A stretch of DNA of 64,000 bases from Clitopilus passeckerianus (lineage: Eukaryota; Basidiomycota; Agaricomycetes; Agaricales; Entolomataceae), in assembly GCA_944990035.1 (NCBI GenBank), contig CALYLX010000159.1, forward strand, positions 1,240,001-1,304,000, in the 5' to 3' direction. Positions 41,301 through 56,573 of this stretch are shown here, in pieces (position 1 is the stretch's first letter; each line of letters opens with the position of its first letter). The notes under the pieces are model-generated. The model was not told the origin of the DNA, made no database searches, and saw only the letters and a list, made by a program, of their open reading frames with translations. Position numbers and translations under genes: made by a program.

Positions 41301-43660
41301 CTGTCACGGACAACGACTTCCCCAGCTCGGATGATGAGGATACACAGAGCATCAAGGCGTCCCAGATGTCTCGCAGTGCCAACGCCTCCAGGTCTTCCGT
41401 TGATGGAGCTCGGCCTTCTTCTTTTTATGCCACCGGCCCAGCTACGCCCTCGACACCCTCTGTGCATCTGGAATACGAGGATGTAGGCGTATCGGCTGAC
41501 TTCAAACCTGAACCCGAACGCATCGTCGAGAAGGTTGTGGAGACTGTAGTCGAACGAGTCGTCGAGAGGATCACAGTGGTAGAGCCTCCATCTAAGCCTG
41601 AAGTCAAGGAAATGTCTATTCAGACCGACGAATGGAAGCCCCCGCCGGCACCAGTGTTCACGCCCCCTCCCGCTGCTACAGTATCCAAGCCAGCCCCTCC
41701 CAGCCCCACCTTCGCCCGTGTTGGTTCAACTGACGCTCCTCAATTCCAGTTCATTGCGCCGCCTCCGCCAAGCCAGACATCTGCACCGGTACCAGCAGCC
41801 CTCATGCCTCCGGGCCCTCTTGCTAATATCTTCAAGGACCCCGGCTCAACACCAACCCTGACCCGCTCGCGGACCTCCCCTTCAGATCGCCGCCAGTCTC
41901 TAGAGTCCTCACTCGCAGCCAAGGAAGATGTTCCTCTTCGCACCCGCGTGGGTTCAGCCGCAACAATGCTTACTGCAATTGATAAGTCAAGACCACCTGT
42001 CATGGCAGTACCGCCTCCACCTAAACTACCTCCACCACCTAATGCTATGCCACCACCTTCCTTTATACCCGAAAGAAGAATACCCACTACTTCTACAGGA
42101 TCCTACGATGGTCCCCCTGGTCGGCCCTCTTCGCCGCCCCCACCGGAACTTATCCAAAGAGCAACAACACCTACATTTGGATCCATTCGCACTTTGCCTG
42201 GCACTGGGCGACCTCCTCTGCATTTCCGCCAGTCTGGCTCAAGTATGCCACCTGGGCAGGCCGGGTTGCATCAGCATCCTTCGACAAGCAGCTTCCGATC
42301 AACCGCAAACACTGTCAACAATGCGCAGACTTTGATGTCGCCTCCTGGTCGATTCGGCCGTCGTGACACCTCGCAGATTTCGCTCGTGTCTGAAAGGAGC
42401 CTTCACTCACCTAGGTCATCAGTTTCATCCGAGCACATGTTCAGACCAGCACGTATGCCTGAACCTACAACACCTGAAAGGAATGCTGGTGCTTCAGCTC
42501 GTAACCTTTCAACGACTGACCCCGCTGTCATCCATGCGATCACTCAAACTATGATTGGAGAGTGGGTGTACAAATATACCCGGTCGCTCGTCAAGGGTCA
42601 CGGTTCAAGACATAAACGCTTCTTCTGGGTCCACCCTTATACCAGAACCCTCTACTGGAGTTCAGCTGATCCCGGATCCTCCAACGTGTCCGAGTCCAGT
42701 GCAAAGAGCGGTATGTTCTTACGGTGTCACGGCTACTGGATCATGTACTGATCAAAACATTTCAGCATATATTGAAAGTGTTCGTTCTGTGCTCGACCCC
42801 AACCCCATGCCTCCAGGCTTGCATCAGTATAGCTTAATCGTCACCACTCCCCAGCGGGAAATGAAGATCACTTGCCCCACCCAGGAGAGGCATGATATTT
42901 GGCACAATGTAAGAATAATTTCACCTGAAGTATTGCGAAGTTATCTAACATGCCTCAGGCCCTGAAGTATCTGCTGACTCGTGCTAATAACCCCAACCCC
43001 ACCACGCCGGGGCCTAATGGTACTATCAGAAGCCCGATGTCACAAGAATTCAACATAGACGATGAGCGACAAGGCCCAATGGGTAGTCCACAAAGCCAAA
43101 AGAGCAGTAGGAGCGCTCGGGATATGGGAACATGGACTGCAACCCCTCGTGGCCAACGTAGTCGTTCGCAGCTCTCCGTTCCAGGCTCCATCGGAAAGCG
43201 TTCAAATACCCCGGCTTTGGAATACTTAAGGTGGAACAATGGTCCCGAGAGTCCTGCTACACCATCGAAGTCTTTCGTCCAAGTTCCTTCCAATCCGGAG
43301 GAACACGACGAGGATTTGGATTTTGAACTACATGGAGAAGGTGTGTCGGACGAATACGAAGGTCTGGAGAACGTCAGAGCTTGCTGCGATGGTCGTCATA
43401 CTGTTGGCCCATCGGCGGGTAAACATCTTCACCACCACCACCATGCCCAACAACACAATCAACATCTCGATACCGCAAGGGAGGTGGCAGTCCCTGCACG
43501 TCCACTCTCTCCTTCTGCCTGGTCATTCCGGTCTCGATCGGGAAGTACCCACTCACACGAAGGCAGTGGTGGCATCTTCTCATGGGGACGTGGCGACGAT
43601 GGCAAACTTCGATTTGGATCTCGGCGTTCTGCAAGAACTGTACCAACCAATGATCAGTAA
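38344..43660 (+). CDS. Num1/Mcp5-like cortical anchor with coiled coils and PH domain
   Basis: Exons 38344-38691, 38761-38905, 38961-39128, 39183-42710, 42766-42908, 42959-43660 sum to 5034 nt, 1677 residues. Coiled coils lie at about residues 40-115, 165-330 and 405-445. The long disordered middle is rich in Pro, Ser, Glu and Asp, and the PH domain (QTMIGEWVYKYTRS ... RHDIWHNALKYLL, about 1335-1475) resembles the C-terminal PH of Num1, ApsA and Mcp5. Those proteins bind cortical phosphoinositides and anchor dynein or mitochondria. The middle carries several LC8-like QT motifs. Intron 3 (54 nt) is in frame and was removed because it interrupts the coil. A His-rich patch lies near residue 1600. 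Confidence 0.85.
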
Positions 43661-43905
43661 TACCTCATCTATTTTCCTCTAATCTCTATTTCTTTCACTC
43701 ATTCGGGCTTTCGTTCCTGAGTACATATGTTTTTTACTTCCTCGTCTCTCAGAAATCGTACACTCCTTTATAGTAATGACTCCACATACACTCTCCTTTT
43801 AGTCTCCTTTCTCATGTACCGAATTACATTGCGCAATATTATCGGAAATGGCATTGGTTAGCCTCTATATCAATTGTAAATGTGGATAGATCCTGTCTGA
43901 AATTA

Positions 43906-46900
43906 TCACCATGGAGAGCCGCGTATATTTGTGGAGCTCGAAATTGAGCCACCATGCTTCAACTGAGATGACATCAGCAGAAGGGATAACAAATTGTGGG
44001 CCAGGACTCACGGCGTCCGAGATTTGGCGGTGAACCAGAGTCAGGTCTAGACATATCATTTAGTTTGCACGTTGTCTTTTCCCAGAGATTCTTACAGTCA
44101 ACGTATGCCATGTTGCCATTATTCTGATCCTCCACAAGCATATCACTGAACTCAAGTTCGGCAGCATCTAGATTTTGACGAGCGATAGAAAACTTCGCTA
44201 GGCGCCCGCCTCGTTGGGTTGTATGGTATGAGATGATATTGCGCACTTGAATTGATAAACGTGTGTCAAGCAGCGGTAGTTGTCGCTAGAGGATCCTCGG
44301 TTAGGTTGTGTGCATCCGAATCAGGAGCCGAAGACCTCACTATATGTGGGTCAAGCACCATAATGTCGTCAATTCCGAACAAATCCTGCAATAACTGAGG
44401 TGAGGCAGCCGCGCCTATCCATATGATCGTAGTCTCCTCATTATCTTCGCTAACAGGTTCAGCAACGAGCGCGGAATGCCAAGGAAATGTACTCACCAAT
44501 CAAGTAAAGGCCATGGCTCTCCATGAATAGATGGCTATCCCGCATACTGGACGGGAATTGTATTCTTCCCGTTTCGTCGGGTAACGCGATATTATCTTCC
44601 AAGTCGTGGATAGCAATCAGTCGAGGATAAAGATAGGACATGAGACTTCTATTAGACATTGAGGATATTCGGTGGGCGTGATAATTGCGGACATCAGAGG
44701 ACACGACAAGTCCCTTCAAAGGCTTGCTTTTGATGAGTGATAATGTATAGGATGGAAGGGCCTTGAAGGCTTCCGGCAGAATCAGCTAAGAGAGAGACGA
44801 TGAGCTTGAGCAGAGGCAAAGAAACGGTGCACGAACTTGAGTAGTCCGTGTGGCAGCGGCGCAGTTCCTGCGATAGCCAAGCAGCAAGGTAGCACAGGAT
44901 TCGGTCATATCTTCGCGTAGATTCAGCATCTTCCTTTTTGTCCTCGTTATCATTGCTGTAGTAAATCGTCAATACCAACATTCAATTCTGAATCATAGTC
45001 CATACCTTCTCGAGCCACATGGCAAAGCGTAGCATCTAGATCAGCGTATTGGAAGACATTTGCAGCAAGTTCAACGACCGGTAGGGCGATGTTGGATATC
45101 CTTGCGCGACGCTGTCCCGAGACGGTTGTATACAGTACAGATGCCTGGAGATAAACCATTTCCCGGGACGACAGGGAGCTACCGCTGTGCTCAATGATAA
45201 CCGATATGGCTTTGTCTGCATCCAGAACACCGAATTCCAGTGTAGTTGGGGAGGATTGATAAAAGTTGCCATAATGTGTCTTGGATATTGAAATGCCTAG
45301 CGTACCGTGAATGAGTTGCCCTGTAGGCATAAACAAGAACATACCTTTAGAGGAGCGGACTCGCATAGAACAGTTATAACCTTGCTGCCGAACCATTAAT
45401 CTCCGTATTTGCGAGAAGAGTACGGACTCATCGCGAGTTGGCTCGAAGCGTGGGTGAAAGAATATATCTCCTCCGGTAAGGGAAGCAGCCGCGCCTATGT
45501 ACAGGGATGATGAGAAGAGGACACTTCAAGCAAGCATTTAGATTACCGATCGACCCGATGTCCATATAACGGCTTGGTGCCACTGCCAGGTTGATCCCGA
45601 TTCCGTCTGCAGCACATTCCTCCCCAATTTCCCCCCATGTATTGTCACTGGGAACATAAAGGATTTTCTCCTTATCCGTATCAAATAGCTCAGCTTCGTT
45701 GGGTTGCCCCTCCAATTTTCCTATACCAATGGTAGGCAAAGTGCTCTGGAAGACGATGACCTGACCTCCCTGCCCTGCCTACAGAGAAAGAGACGATTCT
45801 CAGATCGGAATTAGTTGCACTTGACGTGACAAAGACATACGAGAGCAGCATGGGCCGTCCTTAGAACAGTACCGAGGGCAGCTTTATTGACAATACTTTG
45901 CTCAAACCGCTGAGGGAGTACATCCAGGAGGGCTTCAATTGCTACCCTGCGAGTGCTTTCGTTAGATGTCAATACCAACAAAGTAGGTGGATTCATACCT
46001 ATGTTCTGAGGGGTCCTCAAAGAGGCCTCTCCGAGATGGGATGAACGCGTCTTCAACATCAGTATTTACTATCATTGAAAGAGCGTCTGACTGAATGTTC
46101 GTAAACCTTCCACCTCACTAACAACGAGAATCACACTACTCACAGAAAGGTCGTAAAAGTGTATCGAGCTATCAAACGTTACGATTGCAACAGAACAGCC
46201 GGAAGGAAAGCATGGCTCTGTGGTAGTCGTTCCACCCTCTGTAGTGCTCCCAAACAGTACGGCGCGAATGATATTGCAAGCCGACCTCAAGAATCCGGAA
46301 TCTGTTGCTTCCCGGGAAACATCGATAGCAAACATGAAACTCAGTGGTCGAGGTTCCCTTGGACCGATTGCTCGAACCTCGACCGTCGAATAGGGGAGAT
46401 TCAGACCTTGAGGCGGGTTTGTAGCCCAGTAGTCTTTTGGAACAACGAAATCCACGGTTCCTTTGGTCAGTTCTGGGCGCTGAAGGTAGTCCAAGCGCAT
46501 GAGGTTCGCGTCCAGAGAGCAATAGTATTCCGAAGCAACTGAAGAAGCATTAGTCCGTGCGCCGCAGACGAGGAATAGCTCGCACCATCCGACTCATGAC
46601 CACAAAGATTGCACTTCCATCTCGAACCACCCGCAACCCATTTACACCACGGATTCACGTAGCCCCGACATCTCTCACACCGAGCAGGCCCCAGTTCCCC
46701 TGTCTCAACTACTGGCACGGGTTCCTCCAAAGGGTCCGGTTCGGCGAAGGGCTGGAACACAGCAACAAGTGGAATAGCACAGTCTCTCGCTAGTCTTGAG
46801 CTGCTAGGAAGGTTCCATGTAGAGACGCGGACAAATTTGGGGGACGAGTTTCCTGCGAAATATTGGTTAGTTGTACCGAATCCAGATAGCTGAAACCTAC

Positions 46901-47164
46901 CTTGATCAATGGCAATATAGTCCGTAGTCGCTAATGGTGCATGTCCGCCTGAGTATGTCCCATATGCTTGGTCTTCCCAGAGAACACGGTCTGCTTCTAT
47001 GGTCTCTGGGACCGAGGGGATTTGAGAAGGTTCAATGCGTGGCTTCAGACCTAGTTAAGTAAAGGTTCATCACCAGTCAAATTCATTAGGCTTCTGTCCT
47101 TACCTTGGTAGGACAGCCCTGCACTATGAGGAGGCTGTGGAATGGGACTTGCGGGAGGATTCAT
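43906..47164 (-). CDS. SEC24: COPII coat subunit SEC24
   Basis: Fifteen exons (47104-47164, 46901-47050, 46586-46852, 46144-46538, 45999-46090, 45841-45946, 45547-45778, 45345-45494, 45006-45296, 44837-44955, 44493-44785, 44341-44449, 44096-44285, 44012-44046, 43906-43962) sum to 2547 nt, 848 residues. The zinc finger ([14 protein letters not shown] ... KCNLCG), the trunk domain with FMFAIDVS, the beta-sandwich, the helical region and the gelsolin domain are all present. It selects cargo for vesicles leaving the ER. The N-terminal Pro-rich tail is shorter than in most Sec24 proteins. It could be the Lst1/Sfb3 paralogue. The intron 44450-44492 (donor GTACAT) is the least certain. Confidence 0.93.
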
Positions 47165-47334
47165 CGCTCAGAACGTCGTTGGCGCTGTGCACAAGATCGC
47201 AAACCGTCAGGCTGAATTGTTTCCGAATTCCGACAGGTGCTAACCGAGCTCTACCGCGTAAAAGACTACAATCTCAACGGAGTAGAATACGTGGATTACG
47301 TGTGCGATAAATATGTACAAGGATAGCTCAGAAA

Positions 47335-49634
47335 TTAGAACGACCCCTTCTGCCTCCTGGTAAATGTAAGAGGAACATCCTTGATACCCAACAGCAACAC
47401 AATCTTAGAGTCCAAAACTCGGTCCATCCACTGCTCCTTAGTTTCCCCAGAATTGAGGTTCGGCTCAACCCTCCAATCCCGCAATAACATTGTCAAGAAC
47501 ACGACAGCCTCGGTGGTAGCAAATTTTCGTCCAATACATGCTCGTGGACCAACGCTGAAGGCGGAAAACACATCAGAATCCATGGGGACGTCGTACCAAC
47601 GAGATGGCTTGAATTTTTCAGGCTCCTCGAAGTAGCGGGGGTTGTATTCTGAATATCTGTCAGCTCGCCAGTTCACCAGAGAAATGTAGAGAGGACTTAC
47701 GGACGCCAATCATGTCGACAATAACCTATAGGAATGATTATGAGTTGGGAGACGGTGCAGACAGTGGAAACGCGTACAGTTAGGCCCTTGGGGACAGGGA
47801 AGGGTGTGGTACCCTCTTCGCCAGGCGGGTTGGGAATTTGCAAAACTGTATCTTCAGTAGCTTGGCGAATGAGGGTGAAACCAGAGGCTATTGTAAACGT
47901 TTGATACCAGAGCTTCTTCTCCAAAGCAATGACCACTTACGGAACAATCTCAACGCCTCGTAGAAGACAGCCAAAACCTTATTTAGCCTCCCATAATCGT
48001 CAAAGGTCTGAAACGCAGAAATTTCAGTCCCTTCATTGGTGTGCGTCCGAACATGATACTTACAGGATCGCGCGAAGGGCCGACCACTTCAAGAATCTGC
48101 TGCAAGACTTCATCTTGGATTTCCGGGTAGATACTGAGGAAGCCGAGGGTAGCAGCCAGCGTATGCGCAGTCGTTTCTAAGAATTCCGTTTAAGAACAGA
48201 CTACGCCTATTTGATGCAGGAGCTTACCATGACCAGCGAGGAGTAGGCCATAGACATTGCCAATCTGAACATAACGCGTTTAGAGTGAGAAGATCTTCGC
48301 ACGTAAAGGTAAAAAATCCAGCTCACCAGCTCGTTGTCATCCAATTTGAATTTTCCTGCTTCATCTTCGTTGGCCTGAACAAGCATCGAGAATGCATCGG
48401 CCCTATCCTCCTCTCGGTTGGCCTGGATTGCTGCTTTCCTCTCCTGAATGTGCTGGTTCATGAAGTTAATCAGCACTGCATGGCACTCGCGCATCCGCTT
48501 CATGCTGAAGGGAGGATATTTTAGAAATTAGCCTAAACAGGATGACGGTTATTTAAACCCACTGGGGCAGCGGGAGATTCTGGACCCATTTTGGTGTAAA
48601 TATAGCGACAATATGGGTGTCCGCTACGAGGCGGAGGGCCTCTTGAATTGACATGCGACCATCAGATGCGGTGGGAGGTGCACCCCAGCTGAAAGAGAAC
48701 CCGAAGCCACATTTTCCGATTATGAGAAGAGCAAGCTGGTGCACTCTTTCAGGTCAAAAAGCATAAGTGACGGGGGGAGAATAATACCTTGAACGTGATG
48801 CTTTGAACAGCAGAAAGGGAGATAGTTTGCTTGTTTTCCCATCCTTCCGCGACGAGCATCTCTCGATAAGTAGCGAGGGTCTCCGCCCAAACAAGTTCAT
48901 AGCTGGAAAGAGCTATCCGTTAACCTATGCGTGGATATCCGGGGATTGAGGTACGAACAGCTTGTTGCCAAAGGCAGGCCCCATGATTCTCCTGTGCTTC
49001 CGCCAGGTCTCGGATTCAGCAGCAGCCAGGTTCATGCCAAATAGTCTGGAGAGGCAAGGGTAAGCACGCCATCCCAGTCGGGAGTAACAGAAGTAACGCG
49101 GCATACAGCAAGGCCCTGCTAGCATGCTGAGGCTTGATGAAAGCGGAACGGTGGCCTCCAGAGATCACTTGTCGTGCTACGTCGAGATTTGAAGTGTGCA
49201 ACGCAGGAGAACCTGCGAGGAAAGGCACGATTGTGACGTTTTCGCTATGGAATCGCTTATAGACTGACAGGGAGGTCAACACGTCGAGTTTCGAGATCGA
49301 GAACGCGTTTACATACACCAGTGTCGCCAGGTCCACGACTGGTAGATTCCGGGGTTCCACCATGTCACTGGCAAGACTATACCCGGCAAGGAGAACGGAT
49401 GGAAAGGGATGCGCGCCCCGGGCATATTATTGACAGCCTGAATTCCATGCTCAGCTGCCCATAACTCAAAGTATCGGGTGTGATACGCACCCTTATTCCC
49501 TTCACATAATCGATGACCTTGGAGACCAGGAAGATACCAAGCAATGCCGGCCAAATGTGGCTCATTCTGACATCTGTGAGGCCTGCGGGCAGACGCGAGG
49601 CAGCAGAAGCCAAAATATCATAAACGGCGTCCAT
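47335..49634 (-). CDS. Cytochrome P450 monooxygenase
   Basis: Thirteen exons (49491-49634, 49317-49437, 49107-49263, 48959-49045, 48788-48902, 48563-48735, 48327-48504, 48228-48264, 48064-48176, 47941-48007, 47778-47887, 47701-47725, 47335-47648) sum to 1641 nt, 546 residues. An N-terminal membrane anchor (IWPALLGIFLVSKVI), the I-helix AGHETT, the ExxR motif EALR, and the heme loop FSVGPRACIGRKFA are all in order. It resembles basidiomycete P450s of the CYP63/CYP505-independent monooxygenase groups, but I cannot assign a family or substrate. No terpene or polyketide genes adjoin it, so a cluster role is not indicated. One exon is only 25 nt. Confidence 0.93.
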
Positions 49635-50028
49635 GCTGGGAGTTTGAGAGTAAAGAGCGGCGTGGCGACGCCTTTTGAAGGTCAATCGAGGTCATTGACA
49701 GTTGACATGGGATCACTGTGAATGGCCTTGGGCATCTCGGGCAGTGGCCCTGACATGAGCCAAGTACGTCAGCGGGCCGTAAATTGTAGAGATGCCCAGC
49801 CACGATCAACAACCAATCATCTCCGTGCAAACGGTCATGAGCAAAGAACAAGGTACGCTCGTATTGGTAGACACATACATACAACAAATTTAGAGAGACA
49901 AGATAACTACATGCGGCAAGCTAGAACAGACCAGGTTCCAGCACGCTAAATTGGGCAACCAGGGGGATGAACAGCCATTCCCTCCGTTGAACTCTGAGAG
50001 ACCATCCATCTTTGTGACCGTGCTGGCT
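49635..50028. other. Intergenic region between P450 and hydrophobin
   Basis: The P450 promoter and the hydrophobin 3' flank. No gene seen. Confidence 0.55.
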
Positions 50029-50573
50029 TTAGAGATTGATAGGGCTGCAGCCCAAAACGATAAGGCCATGCTTGGTTTGTGGTCAGTAAACAACCAACTT
50101 TCATCAAGATGAACTAAAAACATACGAAGCTGTTTCCGGTGCAGCAAGCGGCTTGAGCGTTGCAGTTGTTCCCTCCGACTCCAACGAGCCCAGCGATCGG
50201 GTTGCATTGCACTACCAAAGGTGACCAGATTAGAAACTGCCAGTGGAGCTTACAAAATAACTCACATCCGACCAAGCCAGAAATGCTACCGAGGTTGAGG
50301 CCGCCCAACAAACCACCAAGTAAACCGGGATGAGAGACGCTATCCGCCTACATCGTAGCGTCAATATCTGGGTTCTGAGCACCATAGAAGCATATCACTC
50401 ACTTCCTGGACAGAGTTGCAGCATTGAACAGTACCAGTGTTGCACTGGTTGACTTCGCTGCCATCACCACCATAACCTCCAGGACCACCACTAGCGATGG
50501 CGGGGAGGGCACTAACCGAGGCAATCAAGGTGACAAAGACGAGGACAAGGACAGCAGAGACACGAGCGAACAT
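50029..50573 (-). CDS. Class I hydrophobin
   Basis: Exons 50403-50573, 50266-50347, 50126-50211, 50029-50070 sum to 381 nt, 126 residues. A signal peptide ([20 protein letters not shown]) and a Gly-rich stretch precede eight cysteines with spacing C-x6-CC-x34-C-x13-C-x5-CC-x12-C, which fits class I. Hydrophobins assemble into amphipathic films on hyphae and fruiting bodies. A Gly/Leu-rich loop lies between the third and fourth cysteines. TATAAAAG stands about 100 nt upstream. Confidence 0.95.
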
Positions 50574-52075
50574 GGCGAAGGAGACTGAAGACAGAGGACT
50601 TGCTGGTAGGCGAGTTTGTAGTAGCTGAACTGTGTGTTCGAACTGAGGATTATTGGTATTTCTTCGAGGCTTTTATATTCCTCCAGTACCCCCTGGACCT
50701 TTGTATACACTAAGCTCCTTTGGCGACGGACAAACTCTAATGTATTTTCCTTCCTTCTGGCTCAGAGAAGTCAGTGACCCGCCTCCTTTAGTGCACGAAT
50801 GGCCACTCTGAACTGCTCCGCTTGACAGGGAATTATTTATGTGGCTTTACCACTGCGGAACAAATGACCTACTCTTCCGCTGACAGCTAGAAGGTCTTTG
50901 ACTTGACATTTCAATGGAGTCTGACATTGAGCTCGATGGAATGCCATGCAAAGATTTCGACCCCTGGGGGAGGAGGAAATTTGCTCAGAGATGATTCTAC
51001 TCGATGGAGAATTATGCGGTCGTTTCCTCGTGGGCGTCCTTCTTGTTAGTTTATCAATGCCCAAGAGGCCGGCTAACGCGCTAAATCTAGAGGAGAGGAA
51101 GTTTGAGGTTTGAGGGGAGCCCAAGAAGTTCACCTTGCAGCGAAGGCATCAATTTGATAGCTTCCATATCAGCAATTTGTGGCGGCTTCGAATGGCGAGC
51201 CCGTGCTGTCCAGGGTACCCCACGTTATCTTGGCAAGGGGTTTGGGGTGGCACTCCAGATCGGCTTCTGTTGCTTGCTTGCGCGAAGTAAGAAATCTACT
51301 ACGGGGCCAATGGGAGCAATATTATATTTCCAGGAATAATCCTGAGCGCAGTGGGCAGTTTGTCCCATAAATATCGGGTATTGGTGCTTTTCCTGGGATG
51401 GTGTTCCCTCCTATCCTCCTCGTTTGTATTAGTTAGGACTGTGGCGCGTCCTCGGCCTTCTAGTATGATTGTCAAATTGAATGACAGTTGCTTCGGGATG
51501 TCAGGCAGTTGAATAACGTACCAAGTCCACTCGACCTCCTCTTGATCCAGGCTAGGTGGTGAGTCCCCAGTCCTATCGAGAGATCTTTAGCTCCGAGGAT
51601 TTTGTTTGATAGTGGGCCAAACCATGGCTGAGAATCCAACCAGAGAATTTCACCAAGCGTCTTCTGGTGCCCAAGAGCCGTACGCCTCACTAGGTTGGGG
51701 ACTTATGATAAGATGTTGGCCCTTGCAGGTCATGAATCTGGCAGGACTTCAGTTTCGTGGGACCGTGGCAGGCTCCAAGGAGCCGTTGTCATGCAGGTTG
51801 TTATCGTAAGGATTGTGTGGGCCGCCATGAAGGTTTTCATAGAACTACTTCTGAGAGTTTGTCATGAATCACTGCTCGTCCTCGAGTCCCATGATCCTGA
51901 TTTCACACTCCTGAGTCACAAAGGGGTTATTATAATCCAAGGGACAACTTTATTTGGCGGATTTGGGTATGTAAACTAGTCCGAATGACAAAAGGCCGTA
52001 ATCTATCCGAAGAATATACAAGTACAGTAACTTTTCTGTCCATGATGCAGTTTTTAATCCTACTGCGAAACCCAT
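50574..52075. other. Gene-free region, 1.5 kb
   Basis: Hydrophobin promoter at the left, the 3' flank of GFA1 at the right. Frames at 51103-51339 and 51695-51979 lack any recognisable domain. Nothing supported. Confidence 0.55.
50670..50677 (-). promoter_or_regulatory. TATA box of the hydrophobin gene
   Basis: TATAAAAG on the minus strand, 97-104 nt before the ATG. Confidence 0.6.
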
Positions 52076-54473
<2,398 letters not shown>

Positions 54474-55508
54474 GATAACAAAAGTCTGTGCATCCAGTCA
54501 GTAATCTGCCAATACAACAAGCCATCTTCAAAGGTGCGCACTCAATTCACGAGAAGAAAGATGTTTTACGCGTTGCAAGAAAGGGGAACTGGATCGTAGG
54601 AATGAGGAGAGGATGCAAGGTGCCTCCACGCGCCTATACATATTGAAGAGATTCGACAAACAAGACCAAACACAGTCTATCTCTTCCCTAGAAACATTCC
54701 GTCACAGCCTTGCTCGGCGCATCAGCTTCAAATTTGAAGGCGGTTGGAAGGCGGTGTAATTTCTCCCCGTTCCGCCAGGTCTCATAGATTGATATCTTGT
54801 TGGACATTGACTGGAGGCGCTACATCATCCTAGATCTCCCAGCCCAGGCGAATTTCTCATGAATTTCTGCGGAATTTTGCTTAAATCGAGAAAAGGGTAC
54901 ATTTACACGCGTAGGTGACCGAATAGGCTATGATTTGAGGAAGACTTGAACCGACTTGAATGTACAGCCGATGCGGCGTTCCCTGCCCATCGACGTAATT
55001 CAGAAGACCTGGTCGTCGTCGCTTAGAACGCGAGTCCTCGCAACTGACAGAATCCAGTGTATGTTTCTCTGCATAGAGTCGGTATCTTCCTGGGCCCGGT
55101 TGCGTCGAGTAAAGTGGGCTAGCAACCGCTGCACCGCTGAGTGTATGTTGCACTCAATGTTCGCCGTCGACCTCCAATCTCAAAGCTCACGAACGTGCCG
55201 AAGTCGAGCCAAGTGCGCAGTTGCTGTACTAAGATTGTACCTGATCGGCCGTGAGTCTGTGAGCTAGGAATAATGACGGAAAGACCATGAATCCCTCACA
55301 AAAGGGAACAGTTAGCGCACACATTGATAGGTTTCCAGTAGGCAATCGCTCTTCATTGGGCAATCCACACTCGATGTGGCGTACACGAGAGTATACGAAG
55401 AAAAAGCACAAGAAAAGAAGAGCAACTCCCTCTAATCCAAACCATCCCCTTTTCTCGCCGATCAATTAAAATATTTCATGTCAAACACGTTCATCCCCTA
55501 AAACGTTT
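54474..55508. other. Gene-free region, 1.0 kb
   Basis: GFA1 promoter at the left, the 3' flank of the secreted Egh16-like gene at the right. Frames at 54881-55153 and 54956-55267 overlap on opposite strands and show no domain. Confidence 0.55.
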
Positions 55509-56573
55509 TCAGTTGACCTCGTCAACAACCTCTAGGTCCCGAAGAGCGAGATCTAGCTCGCGAAGTGCTCGTGGTGCGCGGGTACCCTGATAACGATGAT
55601 GTCAGTGTCATGAAAGCTCCCTCGAGGTCCAGCAAATAAGACTTACAACAGTCTTGGCGAAGGCAGCCTTAAGCTCGTCAATCTTGGCTTGAATGGCCTG
55701 CTTGACACCCTTCTCGCAATCCTTGTCGGCAGTTTTAGTGTTGTCAGCAGTGGTCGTGCTGTTAGCAGATCCGGTGTTGGCCAATGTCTTGTTCCCACCA
55801 GTAGCGGCAGTGTTCTTAGTACCGGCGGCATCCTTGGTCCCAGCGGCAGCAGCATTCTTATTTCCTCCAGTAGCATTCTTGGTACCAGAGGCAGCGGGAG
55901 TGGCGGCAGGTGCAGCAGCTCCACCTTGTTGAACGACAACACAGTTGCCGAAGCCAGCAGACGTCTTGAAGGACTGTTATCCATTCGTTCAGTATATTGG
56001 AAGCGGAGAGTAAAGCGGATACACATACAGCAAGGCACAGGTTACCCTTCTGACCACCAGTACACTTGGTACCAGCGGGCAAGGAGGCGGTAATCTGCTC
56101 CGAACCAACAGAGGGAGGTGCCTAGAGAGGTGCTGAGTTTCATGGTCAAGGAGTGCGCTGATAGATGGAACTTACAGCTTGACCGTTCTTAGAGACGGTC
56201 CCGGCTACGAATTTTTTGCCTGTCCCAGCAGCATCTACCGTCATGGTGACCTGACGGGATCCATCCTTGCCACTGAAGAAACAAGAATGAGTTCCTCATC
56301 TGAGCGAGGGCCAAAGAAAAGAGATACCCACCCATTGAAGTTAGTGACAGTCACAGTGAAAGTACCGTCAGCTGCTGCAACCACAGGAGTGGAAGTGTCA
56401 ATGGTTTGAGCAATGTTGGTATTTCCACATGGTTTCGCGGCGGAAGGACGTTGAACATTGTTGCGCTTGGGAGCACCAGCAACACCAAGGACGGGAGCAA
56501 TAGAAGCGTGAGCTTGCACCTGAGCGGTGAAGGTCAAAGCGAGAGCAGCGAAGGCGAAAACTTTTGTGAACAT
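55509..56573 (-). CDS. Secreted Egh16-like (gEgh16/DUF3129-like) protein
   Basis: Exons 56332-56573, 56176-56272, 56029-56121, 55647-55973, 55509-55586 sum to 837 nt, 278 residues. A signal peptide ends at VQA, leaving an N-terminal His (HASIAPVLGVAG). The domain continues with RPSAAKPCG, TVTVTNFNGGKDGSRQVTMT and CTGGQKGNLCLASF; the Cys pattern suits secreted Egh16-like proteins found in fungi. The C-terminal third is a low-complexity Ala/Thr/Asn/Lys tract (KNATGGNKN, TKNTAATGGNK), then a helical tail. The role is unknown; relatives are expressed at surfaces and during infection or development. Copper chemistry is unlikely because no second His is present. Confidence 0.75.
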
